This document shows, piece after piece, positions 1 to 6,777 of a stretch of 7,442 nucleotides of DNA. Position 1 is the first letter of the stretch; each line of letters opens with the position of its first letter. The translations under genes were made by a program, and so were the position numbers. Under the pieces are notes generated by a model. It did not search any database and had not been told where the DNA came from. It saw only the letters and a program-made list of their open reading frames with translations. The DNA comes from Oscillospiraceae bacterium (GTDB taxonomy: Bacteria > Bacillota > Clostridia > Oscillospirales > Ruminococcaceae): positions 1-7,442 of the forward strand of contig JAAVIG010000031.1 in assembly GCA_014796735.1 (NCBI GenBank), read 5' to 3'.

Positions 1-22
1 ACCCATAACATATGGCTATGTG

Positions 23-531
23 ATGACACCAGAGCAGCGGAGCCGGAATATGGCTGCCATAAAGGGGAAGGATACCAAACCCGAGATGATTGTGCGGAAG
101 TATCTTTTCTCTAGGGGACTGCGCTATCGTGTTGATAATCGGAAGCTACCGGGGTCTCCTGATATTGTGTTGAAGAAAATACAAGACAGTTGTGTTTGTC
201 GACGGTTGTTTCTGGCATGGGCACGAAGGCTGTAAATATTTTCGACTCCCAAAATCCAATGTCGATTTCTGGCGGCACAAGATCGTGATGAACATTGCTC
301 GTGACTATGCTAACAATGTTGATCTCAAACTTGCCGGTTGTAGAGTGATACGCATTTGGGAGTGTAATATCAGAACAAAAGCTAGACGCGAAGAAACTCT
401 CCAACACCTATTATGACATCATAATCCTATCATCCAATATTGAAAATTATCAATCCAATGAAATTGACAATGATTCAATCGCAGCAGAACCAAACATTCC
501 GTATGGTGTGCTAGAGGATCTTACTCCATAG
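23..531 (+). pseudogene. vsr: Very-short-patch repair endonuclease (Vsr), frameshifted
   Basis: Vsr nicks beside T:G mismatches left by deamination of 5-methylcytosine and usually accompanies C5 methyltransferases. The N-terminal part (23-178) reads MTPEQRSRNMAAIKGKDT, then LPGSPDIVLKK, whose Asp (161-163) matches the catalytic Asp of the family. One extra A in the AAAA run at 176-179 breaks the frame. Reading resumes from 180 as YKTVVFVDGCFWHGHEGC, then FRLPKS, DFWRHKI and RVIRIWEC, all Vsr hallmarks. That frame stops at 414-416 after TLQHLL. The +1 frame is open through the same point, runs YYDIII to AAEPNIPYG, and stops at 529-531. This suggests a second one-base loss near 404-413 and an original product of about 168 residues. 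The usual Trp before RVI is Cys (339-341). GTG at 20 is an alternative start, and an upstream start outside the window is possible. The 5' part looks more GC-rich than the operon. Family identity and first frameshift are firm; the second is inferred. Assembly indels cannot be excluded. Confidence 0.85.
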
Positions 532-561
532 AAAGGACACCAATGTCGTCATCTTCGCTAG

Positions 562-576
562 TTCTGACAGTCAGAA
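562..576. promoter_or_regulatory. Perfect inverted repeat, possible operator
   Basis: TTCTGAC and GTCAGAA are perfect 7-bp arms around a single central A. The repeat lies about 30 bp upstream of the -33 region of the only good promoter, in non-coding sequence just after the vsr remnant. The position fits an operator for a regulator of the methyltransferase operon. No regulator gene is present in the window, so function is inferred from position and symmetry only. Confidence 0.35.
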
Positions 577-594
577 TGTTAACAACCATGTTAA
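576..594 (+). repeat. Short direct repeat ATGTTAA, 12-bp spacing
   Basis: ATGTTAA occurs at 576-582 and again at 588-594, so the copies are 12 bp apart, near one helical turn. They sit between the two inverted repeats upstream of the operon promoter. They could be half-sites for a DNA-binding protein, but seven-base repeats in AT-rich DNA can arise by chance. Confidence 0.25.
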
Positions 595-610
595 TCATAT
601 ACGATGATTA
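592..610. promoter_or_regulatory. Inverted repeat overlapping the -33 region, possible operator
   Basis: TAATCAT (592-598) and ATGATTA (604-610) are perfect 7-bp arms around a 5-nt spacer ATACG. The right arm overlaps the presumed -33 element (608-611) of the promoter that drives the methyltransferase operon, so a protein bound here would compete with RNA polymerase. Autoregulation by the methyltransferase, or control by an unlinked regulator, is possible. This is inferred from position. Confidence 0.4.
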
Positions 611-639
611 GGAAATCTCGAAAAGTTTTCGTAACTTTG
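608..639 (+). promoter_or_regulatory. Bacteroidota-type promoter for the methyltransferase operon
   Basis: TAACTTTG at 632-639 matches the Bacteroidota -7 consensus TAnnTTTG exactly. TTAG at 608-611, 20 nt upstream, matches three of four bases of the -33 consensus TTTG. Transcription should begin around 644-648, giving a leader of roughly 130 nt before the ATG at 777. It is the only promoter-like sequence I can support in non-coding DNA here and probably serves all five downstream genes. Confidence 0.7.
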
Positions 640-709
640 CAGTCTAAAACGCGCTTACGCAGACGAATAGACCACCCTATGTAAGTAAGAACTTATATTC
701 AACATATTT

Positions 710-793
710 ATGGAACTTCCTTGTAGTCGTGAAAGGTTTGGTCGCCTGTCTGCCTACTTGGAAGTTCTTATTTCTTATGAGCAACAAACTTAA
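710..793 (+). CDS. Possible 27-residue leader ORF overlapping the methyltransferase start
   Basis: An ATG at 710 opens a 27-codon frame ending with TAA at 791-793. The predicted peptide begins MELPCSRERFGRLSAYLEV and ends in EQQT. It resembles a short amphipathic helix and has no family I recognise. It overlaps the methyltransferase ATG (777) by 17 nt in another frame, so ribosomes finishing it would stop just past that start, a layout that can couple or limit translation. There is no clear ribosome binding site. It could be a regulatory leader peptide, a remnant of a lost gene, or chance. Chance is quite possible at this length. Confidence 0.25.
   Translation: MELPCSRERFGRLSAYLEVLISYEQQT
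713..767 (+). promoter_or_regulatory. Possible long-range stem in the 5' leader
   Basis: GAACTTCC (713-720) is perfectly complementary to GGAAGTTC (760-767), giving an 8-bp stem (plus a possible G-U closing pair) with a 39-nt loop that ends 9 nt before the methyltransferase ATG. Both arms lie inside the possible 27-codon leader ORF, so its translation would open the stem. A role in controlling methyltransferase translation is inferred; no known riboswitch class is recognised. Confidence 0.3.
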
Positions 794-2111
794 ATTTATA
801 GACTTATTTGCCGGATTGGGAGGCTTTCACCTGGCTCTTTCTCAACTTGGGTGCGAATGTGTCTTCGCAAGTGAGTTGCAACCCGATCTTAGAGTTCTAT
901 ACAATACTAATTTCGGAATGAAATGTCACGGCGATATTAATGCTATAGATGTCCGGCTAGATATTCCTGAACACGATATTCTTTGTGCAGGTTTCCCATG
1001 TCAACCATTTTCCAAAGCAGGAAAACAACAAGGATTTAATGATGAGAAAGAACGCGGGAATCTATTCTATAAAATAATGGAAGTTCTTGGGAACCACCAG
1101 CCGGAATATGTTATTTTAGAAAATGTTGCAAACTTAAAATCTCATGATAATGGGAGAACGTATGAAATAATATACGAACTCCTATCCGTTTTATATGACG
1201 TTAGAGATACTATACTTTCTCCTCATTTTTTAGGAATACCACAACATAGAAAGAGAATTTATATAGTTGGAAGATTGAAGTCCAAAGGAGGTTTAAAGGG
1301 CTTTTCATTTCCTGATGACACTAAAAGACCTGATTGTGATATTAAGAGTATTATCATTGAGAATGATACCGATTATATGTCTCTACGAGACATGACGCGA
1401 ACACATTTAGAGGCATGGGAAAATTTTCTCAAACTAATGACTGTCAATAAGGTTCCGCTACCAACATTCCCAATTTGGGCAATGGAATTTGGGGCAGACT
1501 ATGATTATGAGAAAGCTGCTCCATACTTTCAACAACAAAGGCAACTTCAAGGTAAGAAAGGACGTTTCGGAATTACATTAACTGGCAACTCAAAAGATGA
1601 TTTACTTAGAGATTTACCTGTTTATGCTCAAGGAAAGCCTAAAGGGAAATCAAGACAGTTCCCTGATTGGAAAAAACAATTTATAGCCCAAAACAGGAAA
1701 TTCTATGAGGACAACAAAGAATGGATTGATCAGTGGATTTCTCAGATTCAGCAGCCTGGATTTGAGAATAGCCATCAAAAATTCGAATGGAACTGTAGTT
1801 CTACAAAAACAACTCCTACCGTTTATGATAAAATTATACAGTTTCGTCCATCAGGAATCCGCGTAAAACTGCCTACTTATTCTCCTGCGTTAGTTCATAC
1901 AACAACTCAAATCCCAATTTTTCCATGGGTAAAAACGCCTGATGGAAATCAAGGAAGATACATGACAAGACGTGAAGGCGCAAGATTACAATGTATGGAG
2001 GGATTGAAAGAATACCCTGATACAATTGCAAGTGCGTTTAAAGCTTTCGGTAACGCGGTAAATGTAGAGGTCGTCAAACAAATTGCCTCTGAATTATTGA
2101 AATGCAAGTAG
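777..2111 (+). CDS. DNA (cytosine-5-)-methyltransferase
   Basis: This 444-residue enzyme transfers a methyl group from S-adenosylmethionine to C5 of cytosine in a DNA target site. All main family motifs are visible in order: motif I FIDLFAGLGGF (7-17), motif IV GFPCQPFS with catalytic Cys75, motif VI ENV (115-117), motif VIII QHRKR (156-160), motif IX around RREGARLQ (398-405) and motif X with FGNAVN (424-429). The variable part between about 235 and 385 should hold the target recognition domain; its target site cannot be read from sequence. I chose ATG 777 because motif I then begins at residue 7, as is usual; an in-frame GTG at 729 would add 16 residues unlike the family. It is the first gene of the operon, with 6 nt to the next, and is likely the self-marking component. 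It appears complete and functional. Confidence 0.95.
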   Translation: MSNKLKFIDLFAGLGGFHLALSQLGCECVFASELQPDLRVLYNTNFGMKCHGDINAIDVRLDIPEHDILCAGFPCQPFSKAGKQQGFNDEKERGNLFYKIMEVLGNHQPEYVILENVANLKSHDNGRTYEIIYELLSVLYDVRDTILSPHFLGIPQHRKRIYIVGRLKSKGGLKGFSFPDDTKRPDCDIKSIIIENDTDYMSLRDMTRTHLEAWENFLKLMTVNKVPLPTFPIWAMEFGADYDYEKAAPYFQQQRQLQGKKGRFGITLTGNSKDDLLRDLPVYAQGKPKGKSRQFPDWKKQFIAQNRKFYEDNKEWIDQWISQIQQPGFENSHQKFEWNCSSTKTTPTVYDKIIQFRPSGIRVKLPTYSPALVHTTTQIPIFPWVKTPDGNQGRYMTRREGARLQCMEGLKEYPDTIASAFKAFGNAVNVEVVKQIASELLKCK

Positions 2112-2117
2112 AGTATT

Positions 2118-3659
2118 ATGAGTCAAGAGTTTGAAACATATGAGTTAAACATTCAGCCACAAGCTGGAGTTATAGGCGTGTTTTCGCGTTTGAATTATAA
2201 ACCATGGTACGCTATTGCAGAGTTTGTTGATAATTCAACGCAGTCTTTCTATTCCCATCAAAAGCCTCTTGCAGAGCAAGGTATACGTAAACTTCACGTA
2301 AAAGTAACGTACGATAATGACATTCTCACAATTAGTGACGATGCATTTGGTATGGAGATTGAAGATTTTTCAAGAGCCGTAAAAATTGACTCTCCTCCCA
2401 CTCATAAAAATGGGCGCAATGAGTTTGGGATAGGGTTAAAAACCGCTGCATCATGGTTTGGGAACATATGGTCTGTACGTTCTACTCAATTGAACTCAGA
2501 GAATGAATATTACACTGAGATTAATATCCCAGAATTAAGAAACAAAAATTTAAATTCAGTTCCAATTATAGAAACAAAGGTCGCACCATCAAGTCATGGT
2601 ACGACAATCATAATTCGTGATATAACCAAGAAAATAGGTTCCTCACGGACTAAAAGCAAGATTAAAGATTTGCTTAAGAGTATGTATCGCCGTGATCTGA
2701 ATAACGGATTAGTGCATATTACATATGATGACGAACCTCTTTACTATGACGAACATGAATGTCTATTATTTAGAAATCGTAGATGGCGACAGGACATTGA
2801 TTTTAACTTTGATTTCGACGGCACTACTCACCATGTAACAGGCTTTGTTGGAATATTAGCACACGGTGGATTTGGACGCGCTGGGTTTGCTCTGTTCAGA
2901 AGGAATCGTGTCGTTATTGGTGGAGACGATTTTAATTATAAACCTGAGGAAATTTTCGGACAAGCACAGAGTACAATCGCTCATAAATTGTTCGGAGAAA
3001 TTAATCTGGAAGATTTTCCAATCAATCAAGCCAAAGATGGATTTGTTTGGGATGATGGATTGGAGGAGCAGTTTATCAAGGAATTGAAACACCATATCAA
3101 GGAGTATATTGAAATTGCCAAAATTACTAATAAAGACAGAACTAAAGAGGAGGAAACCTCCAAAGAAGTTTCAGATAATTTAGAAAAGAAAGTAAAAGCA
3201 GTTTTAGTACGTTCATTCGAAAAAAAAGACGATCAATCCCAACTCTTTGAACCAAAGGAATTGCCAGGACTAAGGCTATATAAAGATGGTCAGAATGAAC
3301 AAAACAATCTCCCAGAGATATTAGATGATAAAATACGAAGTTATATCATTGATATCAATCCGACAACAAAATGCAAGTTGTCGGTTCAATGGACATTGGG
3401 CAATGCATCAACATGGATTAAAGTTGATGCAGAAGAGGATGGTAGTTGCGCCAATATTAAATTAAATATTAACCATCCATTTTTCAAACCATTTTCTGAA
3501 AAAGAGGATTTCAAATTAGTTTTGGAGAAATTTGCACTTGCGTTTGCACTCGCTGAAATACAAGCGAAGAAGAACGCAAACTCTGAAGGCATGATAAGTC
3601 CAAATACATTTAGAACGCAGATTAATAAATACCTTGAACAATTAACTCATGATGAATAA
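2118..3659 (+). CDS. MORC/MutL-like GHKL ATPase
   Basis: The 513-residue protein has the Bergerat ATP-binding fold of the GHKL superfamily (gyrase B, Hsp90, histidine kinase, MutL). The N box is WYAIAEFVDNSTQ (30-42), with likely general base Glu35 and Mg-binding Asn39. The G1 box is DDAFGM (74-79), the G2 box NEFGIGLKTAA (101-111), and a G3-like SHGTTIII follows. An S5-like second domain should come next, then a charged Lys/Glu-rich linker (about 335-385). The C-terminal region contains KFALAFALAEIQAKK and is typical of the bacterial relatives of eukaryotic MORC ATPases. Such proteins dimerise on ATP binding and may clamp or remodel DNA. The stop codon overlaps the next start by one base (TAATG), so translation is probably coupled. 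An A8 run (3220-3227) lies in the linker and the frame is intact. The role in restriction is inferred from context. Confidence 0.9.
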   Translation: MSQEFETYELNIQPQAGVIGVFSRLNYKPWYAIAEFVDNSTQSFYSHQKPLAEQGIRKLHVKVTYDNDILTISDDAFGMEIEDFSRAVKIDSPPTHKNGRNEFGIGLKTAASWFGNIWSVRSTQLNSENEYYTEINIPELRNKNLNSVPIIETKVAPSSHGTTIIIRDITKKIGSSRTKSKIKDLLKSMYRRDLNNGLVHITYDDEPLYYDEHECLLFRNRRWRQDIDFNFDFDGTTHHVTGFVGILAHGGFGRAGFALFRRNRVVIGGDDFNYKPEEIFGQAQSTIAHKLFGEINLEDFPINQAKDGFVWDDGLEEQFIKELKHHIKEYIEIAKITNKDRTKEEETSKEVSDNLEKKVKAVLVRSFEKKDDQSQLFEPKELPGLRLYKDGQNEQNNLPEILDDKIRSYIIDINPTTKCKLSVQWTLGNASTWIKVDAEEDGSCANIKLNINHPFFKPFSEKEDFKLVLEKFALAFALAEIQAKKNANSEGMISPNTFRTQINKYLEQLTHDE

Positions 3660-5824
3660 TGGAACAATATACTATCAGCAATATTAATGATATACCCTTG
3701 ATTATCGAAGGGGAATTTTTCCGTAAAATTCATCAGAAACATATTGAATCCTACGGAGAAAAAGGCGCGAACAATATAGTCCAAAATGTTCGAACCACAT
3801 ATAACAAACTGATGGGGCAGCTTGCATCCAATCCAGATGGAAATCACAATTCCCTCCTAGTAGGTAAAGTGCAATCTGGGAAGACGTCTAATTTGGAACT
3901 GTTGACCGCAATAGCATTTGATAATGGCTATAACCTATTGCTAATATTTGGTGGATACGATAAAGATTTACTTCGCCAGAGTTCTGAACGATTTGGAGAC
4001 ACATTTGATACTGCCGGCGGTGAGGAAGCATCGTACTCGAAGAGTCCCGTTTTATACACAACCAATGATTCTACTAAAGGATCTTTGCCAATTGAGAGTC
4101 TTGATCCAGAATTTGTAAAAGAACTAATAGAGGAAAAACGGCCTATAATTATTACGTGCTTGAAGCGTCCACCAGCTATGAAAAAAGCATTAAAAGCACT
4201 CTCTAAGGTCCAAGATTATGTTCAAGGGATTGTGCCCTTTATAATTGACGATGAAGGTGATCAAGCAAGTTTAAATACCGCGAAAGACAAAGCACGTAAT
4301 TCTACGCCCACTTATAAAAATATTGTAAAAATAAAAGAGGTATTAAACAACCCCCTATATCTTTCTGTAACAGCAACACCTCAAGCTAATATCTTCCAAG
4401 AAGATATTAGCGCATTGAACCCAGATTCTATTCATACAGTCCAACCTGGGATCGGGTATAATGGTGCAAGTATCTATCATTTATCTGAGAATCAGATTGT
4501 GGTGACACTCCAAGAGGAAAAATATTCCACCAACATACCAGACTCCCTACGAGACGCGATATATTATTTCATTGTTGCAAGTACCATTAAAAGATTAAGG
4601 ACTTCACAAAAGAAAGAAATGCGTTCCGATATGATTATTCATGTTGATAGAACTGTTAGTGCGCATGGTAATATATACAATAGTGCTCATGCTCTACTGG
4701 AAGACATTAAATATGCTTTTGCAAATGAAGACTCTTTATGTTTTTACAGTGGCCAACTAAAAAAAGTCTATGATAAGTATCTTGATCCAGAGTTATATTC
4801 AATGTATTCATTTGATGCTATTTTAGATGAAGTTGTGAAGACAATACTGTCAACTGGAATAATTTTACAAAATAGTGACGGGAAAACGACAAAGGAAAAA
4901 GAACTGACCAAATTACACAAGATTTATATTGGTGGAGATCTTTTACAGAGAGGTCTGACATTCCCGAACTTACTTGTTTCTTATTTCACTCGATTTGCCA
5001 AGAATGGAGGTAATATGGATACGACTCTTCAGCGAGCACGTTGGTTTGGATATCGCAGTAAATATTTAGATTTATGTAAGATATTTACTACCGATGAAAT
5101 TGCTAAAGAATTTTCTGTACTTGCTGAAATAGAAGACGATCTGTGGGAGCAATTTGATGATGTTGAGAATGGTTTATTGGAGATTAAGGATATAATTATT
5201 CAGGCCGAGAATACGAAGCAAAAGCCGACTGCAAAGAATAAGGCCAAATTCAAAAAAATATCATTTAAGAATCGCTGGATAAAACAGAGATTTATTGTAA
5301 CAAACGATGATGAAATTGTGACAAATAATCGAAAGATTCAACAATTGATATCTTCAGTTCGGAACTGGCAAATAACAACAGTTGGCAGTACAAATAATTC
5401 ATCAACTGCTCAATACGCACTTTTCTCAGCAGAACAGCTAATCGAACTCATAGAGTCTATTGACACAGCATTTGACAGAGAACCGTTTAATAAAAAACCT
5501 CTTGTTGATTTGGTGGGATCTTCGGACATCCCTGTAATTCTTATGTGGACGGATGATAACGACAAGATTCGCTATCGTTCTATATATAATGATGATGCTC
5601 ATGATCGGATCAAGGCGTTACATCAAGGAGCCAACACCACGGATAAGGATAAACTCATTTATCTAGGTGATAAGAAAGTTATAGTAGACCCCACTAAAAT
5701 TAATGTTCAAATTCATTATATCTCTCCAGGGTACTCTAAAGCTAGTCGGTTAGAAAAAGATCAGTACATGTTTGCAATCTATCTACCGAAAGATAAGGTT
5801 TATTTCGTAAAAGAAAATGATTAA
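3659..5824 (+). CDS. Z1-domain superfamily II helicase-like ATPase
   Basis: This 721-residue protein carries the Z1 domain, found in putative ATP-dependent restriction components. Walker A is GKVQSGKT (69-76) and Walker B is DDEGD (197-201). SVTATPQA (236-243) is the motif III equivalent. GGDLLQRGLTF (425-435) and QRARWFGYR (458-466), with candidate arginine fingers, form motifs V and VI and are the most diagnostic Z1 signatures. The remaining C-terminal 250 residues have no motif I can name and may bind DNA or partners. It probably acts as the translocating or DNA-remodelling motor of the system. Its ATG shares one base with the previous stop, and its end overlaps the next gene by 8 nt, which suggests a complex made in fixed proportions. 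A perfect 12-bp hairpin lies in the coding DNA just after motif III. Nuclease activity of Z1 proteins themselves is a database guess. Confidence 0.93.
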   Translation: MEQYTISNINDIPLIIEGEFFRKIHQKHIESYGEKGANNIVQNVRTTYNKLMGQLASNPDGNHNSLLVGKVQSGKTSNLELLTAIAFDNGYNLLLIFGGYDKDLLRQSSERFGDTFDTAGGEEASYSKSPVLYTTNDSTKGSLPIESLDPEFVKELIEEKRPIIITCLKRPPAMKKALKALSKVQDYVQGIVPFIIDDEGDQASLNTAKDKARNSTPTYKNIVKIKEVLNNPLYLSVTATPQANIFQEDISALNPDSIHTVQPGIGYNGASIYHLSENQIVVTLQEEKYSTNIPDSLRDAIYYFIVASTIKRLRTSQKKEMRSDMIIHVDRTVSAHGNIYNSAHALLEDIKYAFANEDSLCFYSGQLKKVYDKYLDPELYSMYSFDAILDEVVKTILSTGIILQNSDGKTTKEKELTKLHKIYIGGDLLQRGLTFPNLLVSYFTRFAKNGGNMDTTLQRARWFGYRSKYLDLCKIFTTDEIAKEFSVLAEIEDDLWEQFDDVENGLLEIKDIIIQAENTKQKPTAKNKAKFKKISFKNRWIKQRFIVTNDDEIVTNNRKIQQLISSVRNWQITTVGSTNNSSTAQYALFSAEQLIELIESIDTAFDREPFNKKPLVDLVGSSDIPVILMWTDDNDKIRYRSIYNDDAHDRIKALHQGANTTDKDKLIYLGDKKVIVDPTKINVQIHYISPGYSKASRLEKDQYMFAIYLPKDKVYFVKEND
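4385..4411. repeat. Perfect 12-bp inverted repeat inside the Z1 gene
   Basis: GCTAATATCTTC and GAAGATATTAGC are exact reverse complements separated by CAA. The sequence encodes residues 243-251 (ANIFQEDIS) just after motif III, plus the first base of the next codon. A perfect 12-bp stem with a 3-nt loop is unusual within a gene. It has no U-tract and so is not a standard terminator. Confidence 0.6.
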
Positions 5825-6773
5825 TATTACCCAACTAATAGATACGATCTATTCAACTCCACATAATGACTCGCTCTACCTAGTAGAGAAGTTGTCATGT
5901 GAAACGGGACTATTTGTTTTGAATGGAAAACTTGTCTACTTAGTCCTTAATATTGAGTGCTGTAAATCACTAGGCATAAACACCGAGTTCCTACATTTAC
6001 AAACCAATGTCTTTGTGTCCGCTTTTAACTCAGCATCAACTACATTTGAGGAAGGGTATTATAATATGATAACGCTCAATCTGCCTCAGCATGACGAGTA
6101 TTCTGATAACTTAAAAGCATTTGTCAACTTATGTTTAGCTCATTCTACATATATGAAAGGCCAAGAAGTCATAAGTTTCTTTGACTCTTTAGTTTCTCTA
6201 TTTCAACTACCAAATGAGCAACATTATAAAAACCTGATAGGTTTGATGGGAGAATTATTATTTATAGAGTTTATTCAGAATACCTATGGTATCGATCTGT
6301 CCCCCTATTGGCATACAGAAGGAATATACTCAAGATTTGACTTTGTATGCCCATTTGCCAACTTTGAGATAAAAACGACATCTAATGATTCTTTGCTCTT
6401 TTCCATAAAGCACGATCAGCTATTCACTAACGATATACATAGGAATAATTACCTTATAGCTGTTATCATTACAGAGAATAATACTGGACGTACACCGGAG
6501 AACATAATATCAGATATGCTTACGAATCCAGATTATTGCAACAGTTTGCAGTTTTCGATCAATATTGAGAAAGAGCGAAAACGTATTTCTCCAACAGATT
6601 TAATCAACAAGCATTTTTTGCTAAAGAAAATATATGCTTACAATGCTCAAGAAATTAATCAATTCAAAATACTTCCGGATTGCATCGAGGGTTTATCATA
6701 TAAGTTAAATCTTCTATCCTTCTCACATACTCCGTTAACAAATATTCTTTTATCATTGCATAGTAAACAGTAA
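5817..6773 (+). CDS. PD-(D/E)XK motif protein (DUF4420-like), putative restriction nuclease
   Basis: The 318-residue protein resembles the PD-(D/E)XK family often encoded directly after Z1 genes. The candidate active site is GLMGELLF with Glu146, then RFDF with Asp175, then FEIKTT with Glu184 and Lys186. That order and spacing is what a REase-fold nuclease needs to bind Mg2+ and cut DNA. The N-terminal 130 residues have no recognised motif, and the region after 200 is also unassigned. Length is normal for the family. No signal peptide or membrane segment is apparent. The ATG at 5817 lies 8 nt inside the end of the Z1 gene, which argues for coupled synthesis and a shared complex, with this protein as the likely cutting subunit. 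Nuclease activity is inferred from motifs; the target is unknown. Confidence 0.85.
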   Translation: MINITQLIDTIYSTPHNDSLYLVEKLSCETGLFVLNGKLVYLVLNIECCKSLGINTEFLHLQTNVFVSAFNSASTTFEEGYYNMITLNLPQHDEYSDNLKAFVNLCLAHSTYMKGQEVISFFDSLVSLFQLPNEQHYKNLIGLMGELLFIEFIQNTYGIDLSPYWHTEGIYSRFDFVCPFANFEIKTTSNDSLLFSIKHDQLFTNDIHRNNYLIAVIITENNTGRTPENIISDMLTNPDYCNSLQFSINIEKERKRISPTDLINKHFLLKKIYAYNAQEINQFKILPDCIEGLSYKLNLLSFSHTPLTNILLSLHSKQ

Positions 6774-6777
6774 GGGC

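Noticed and set aside
170..185. Programmed frameshifting as the explanation for the vsr break
   Set aside because: Restoring the frame needs one base to be skipped at a run of only four A bases, with no recognisable slippery or stimulatory element, and a second break and a changed conserved residue point to decay.
111..407. 98-codon minus-strand open frame across the vsr region
   Set aside because: It lies antisense to a clear Vsr homologue, and its predicted residues show no motif.
682..695. TAAGT-AAGA-ACTTA hairpin in the leader
   Set aside because: A 5-bp AT-rich stem with no following U-tract is expected by chance and is too weak to call a terminator or attenuator.
729..776. GTG start giving the methyltransferase 16 extra N-terminal residues
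   Set aside because: The extension is unlike the family, and methyltransferase motif I is normally within the first dozen residues, as it is from ATG 777.
2856..3095. Overlapping open frames on both strands within the GHKL ATPase gene
   Set aside because: They are shadows of the real coding frame, with no start signal or recognisable protein features.
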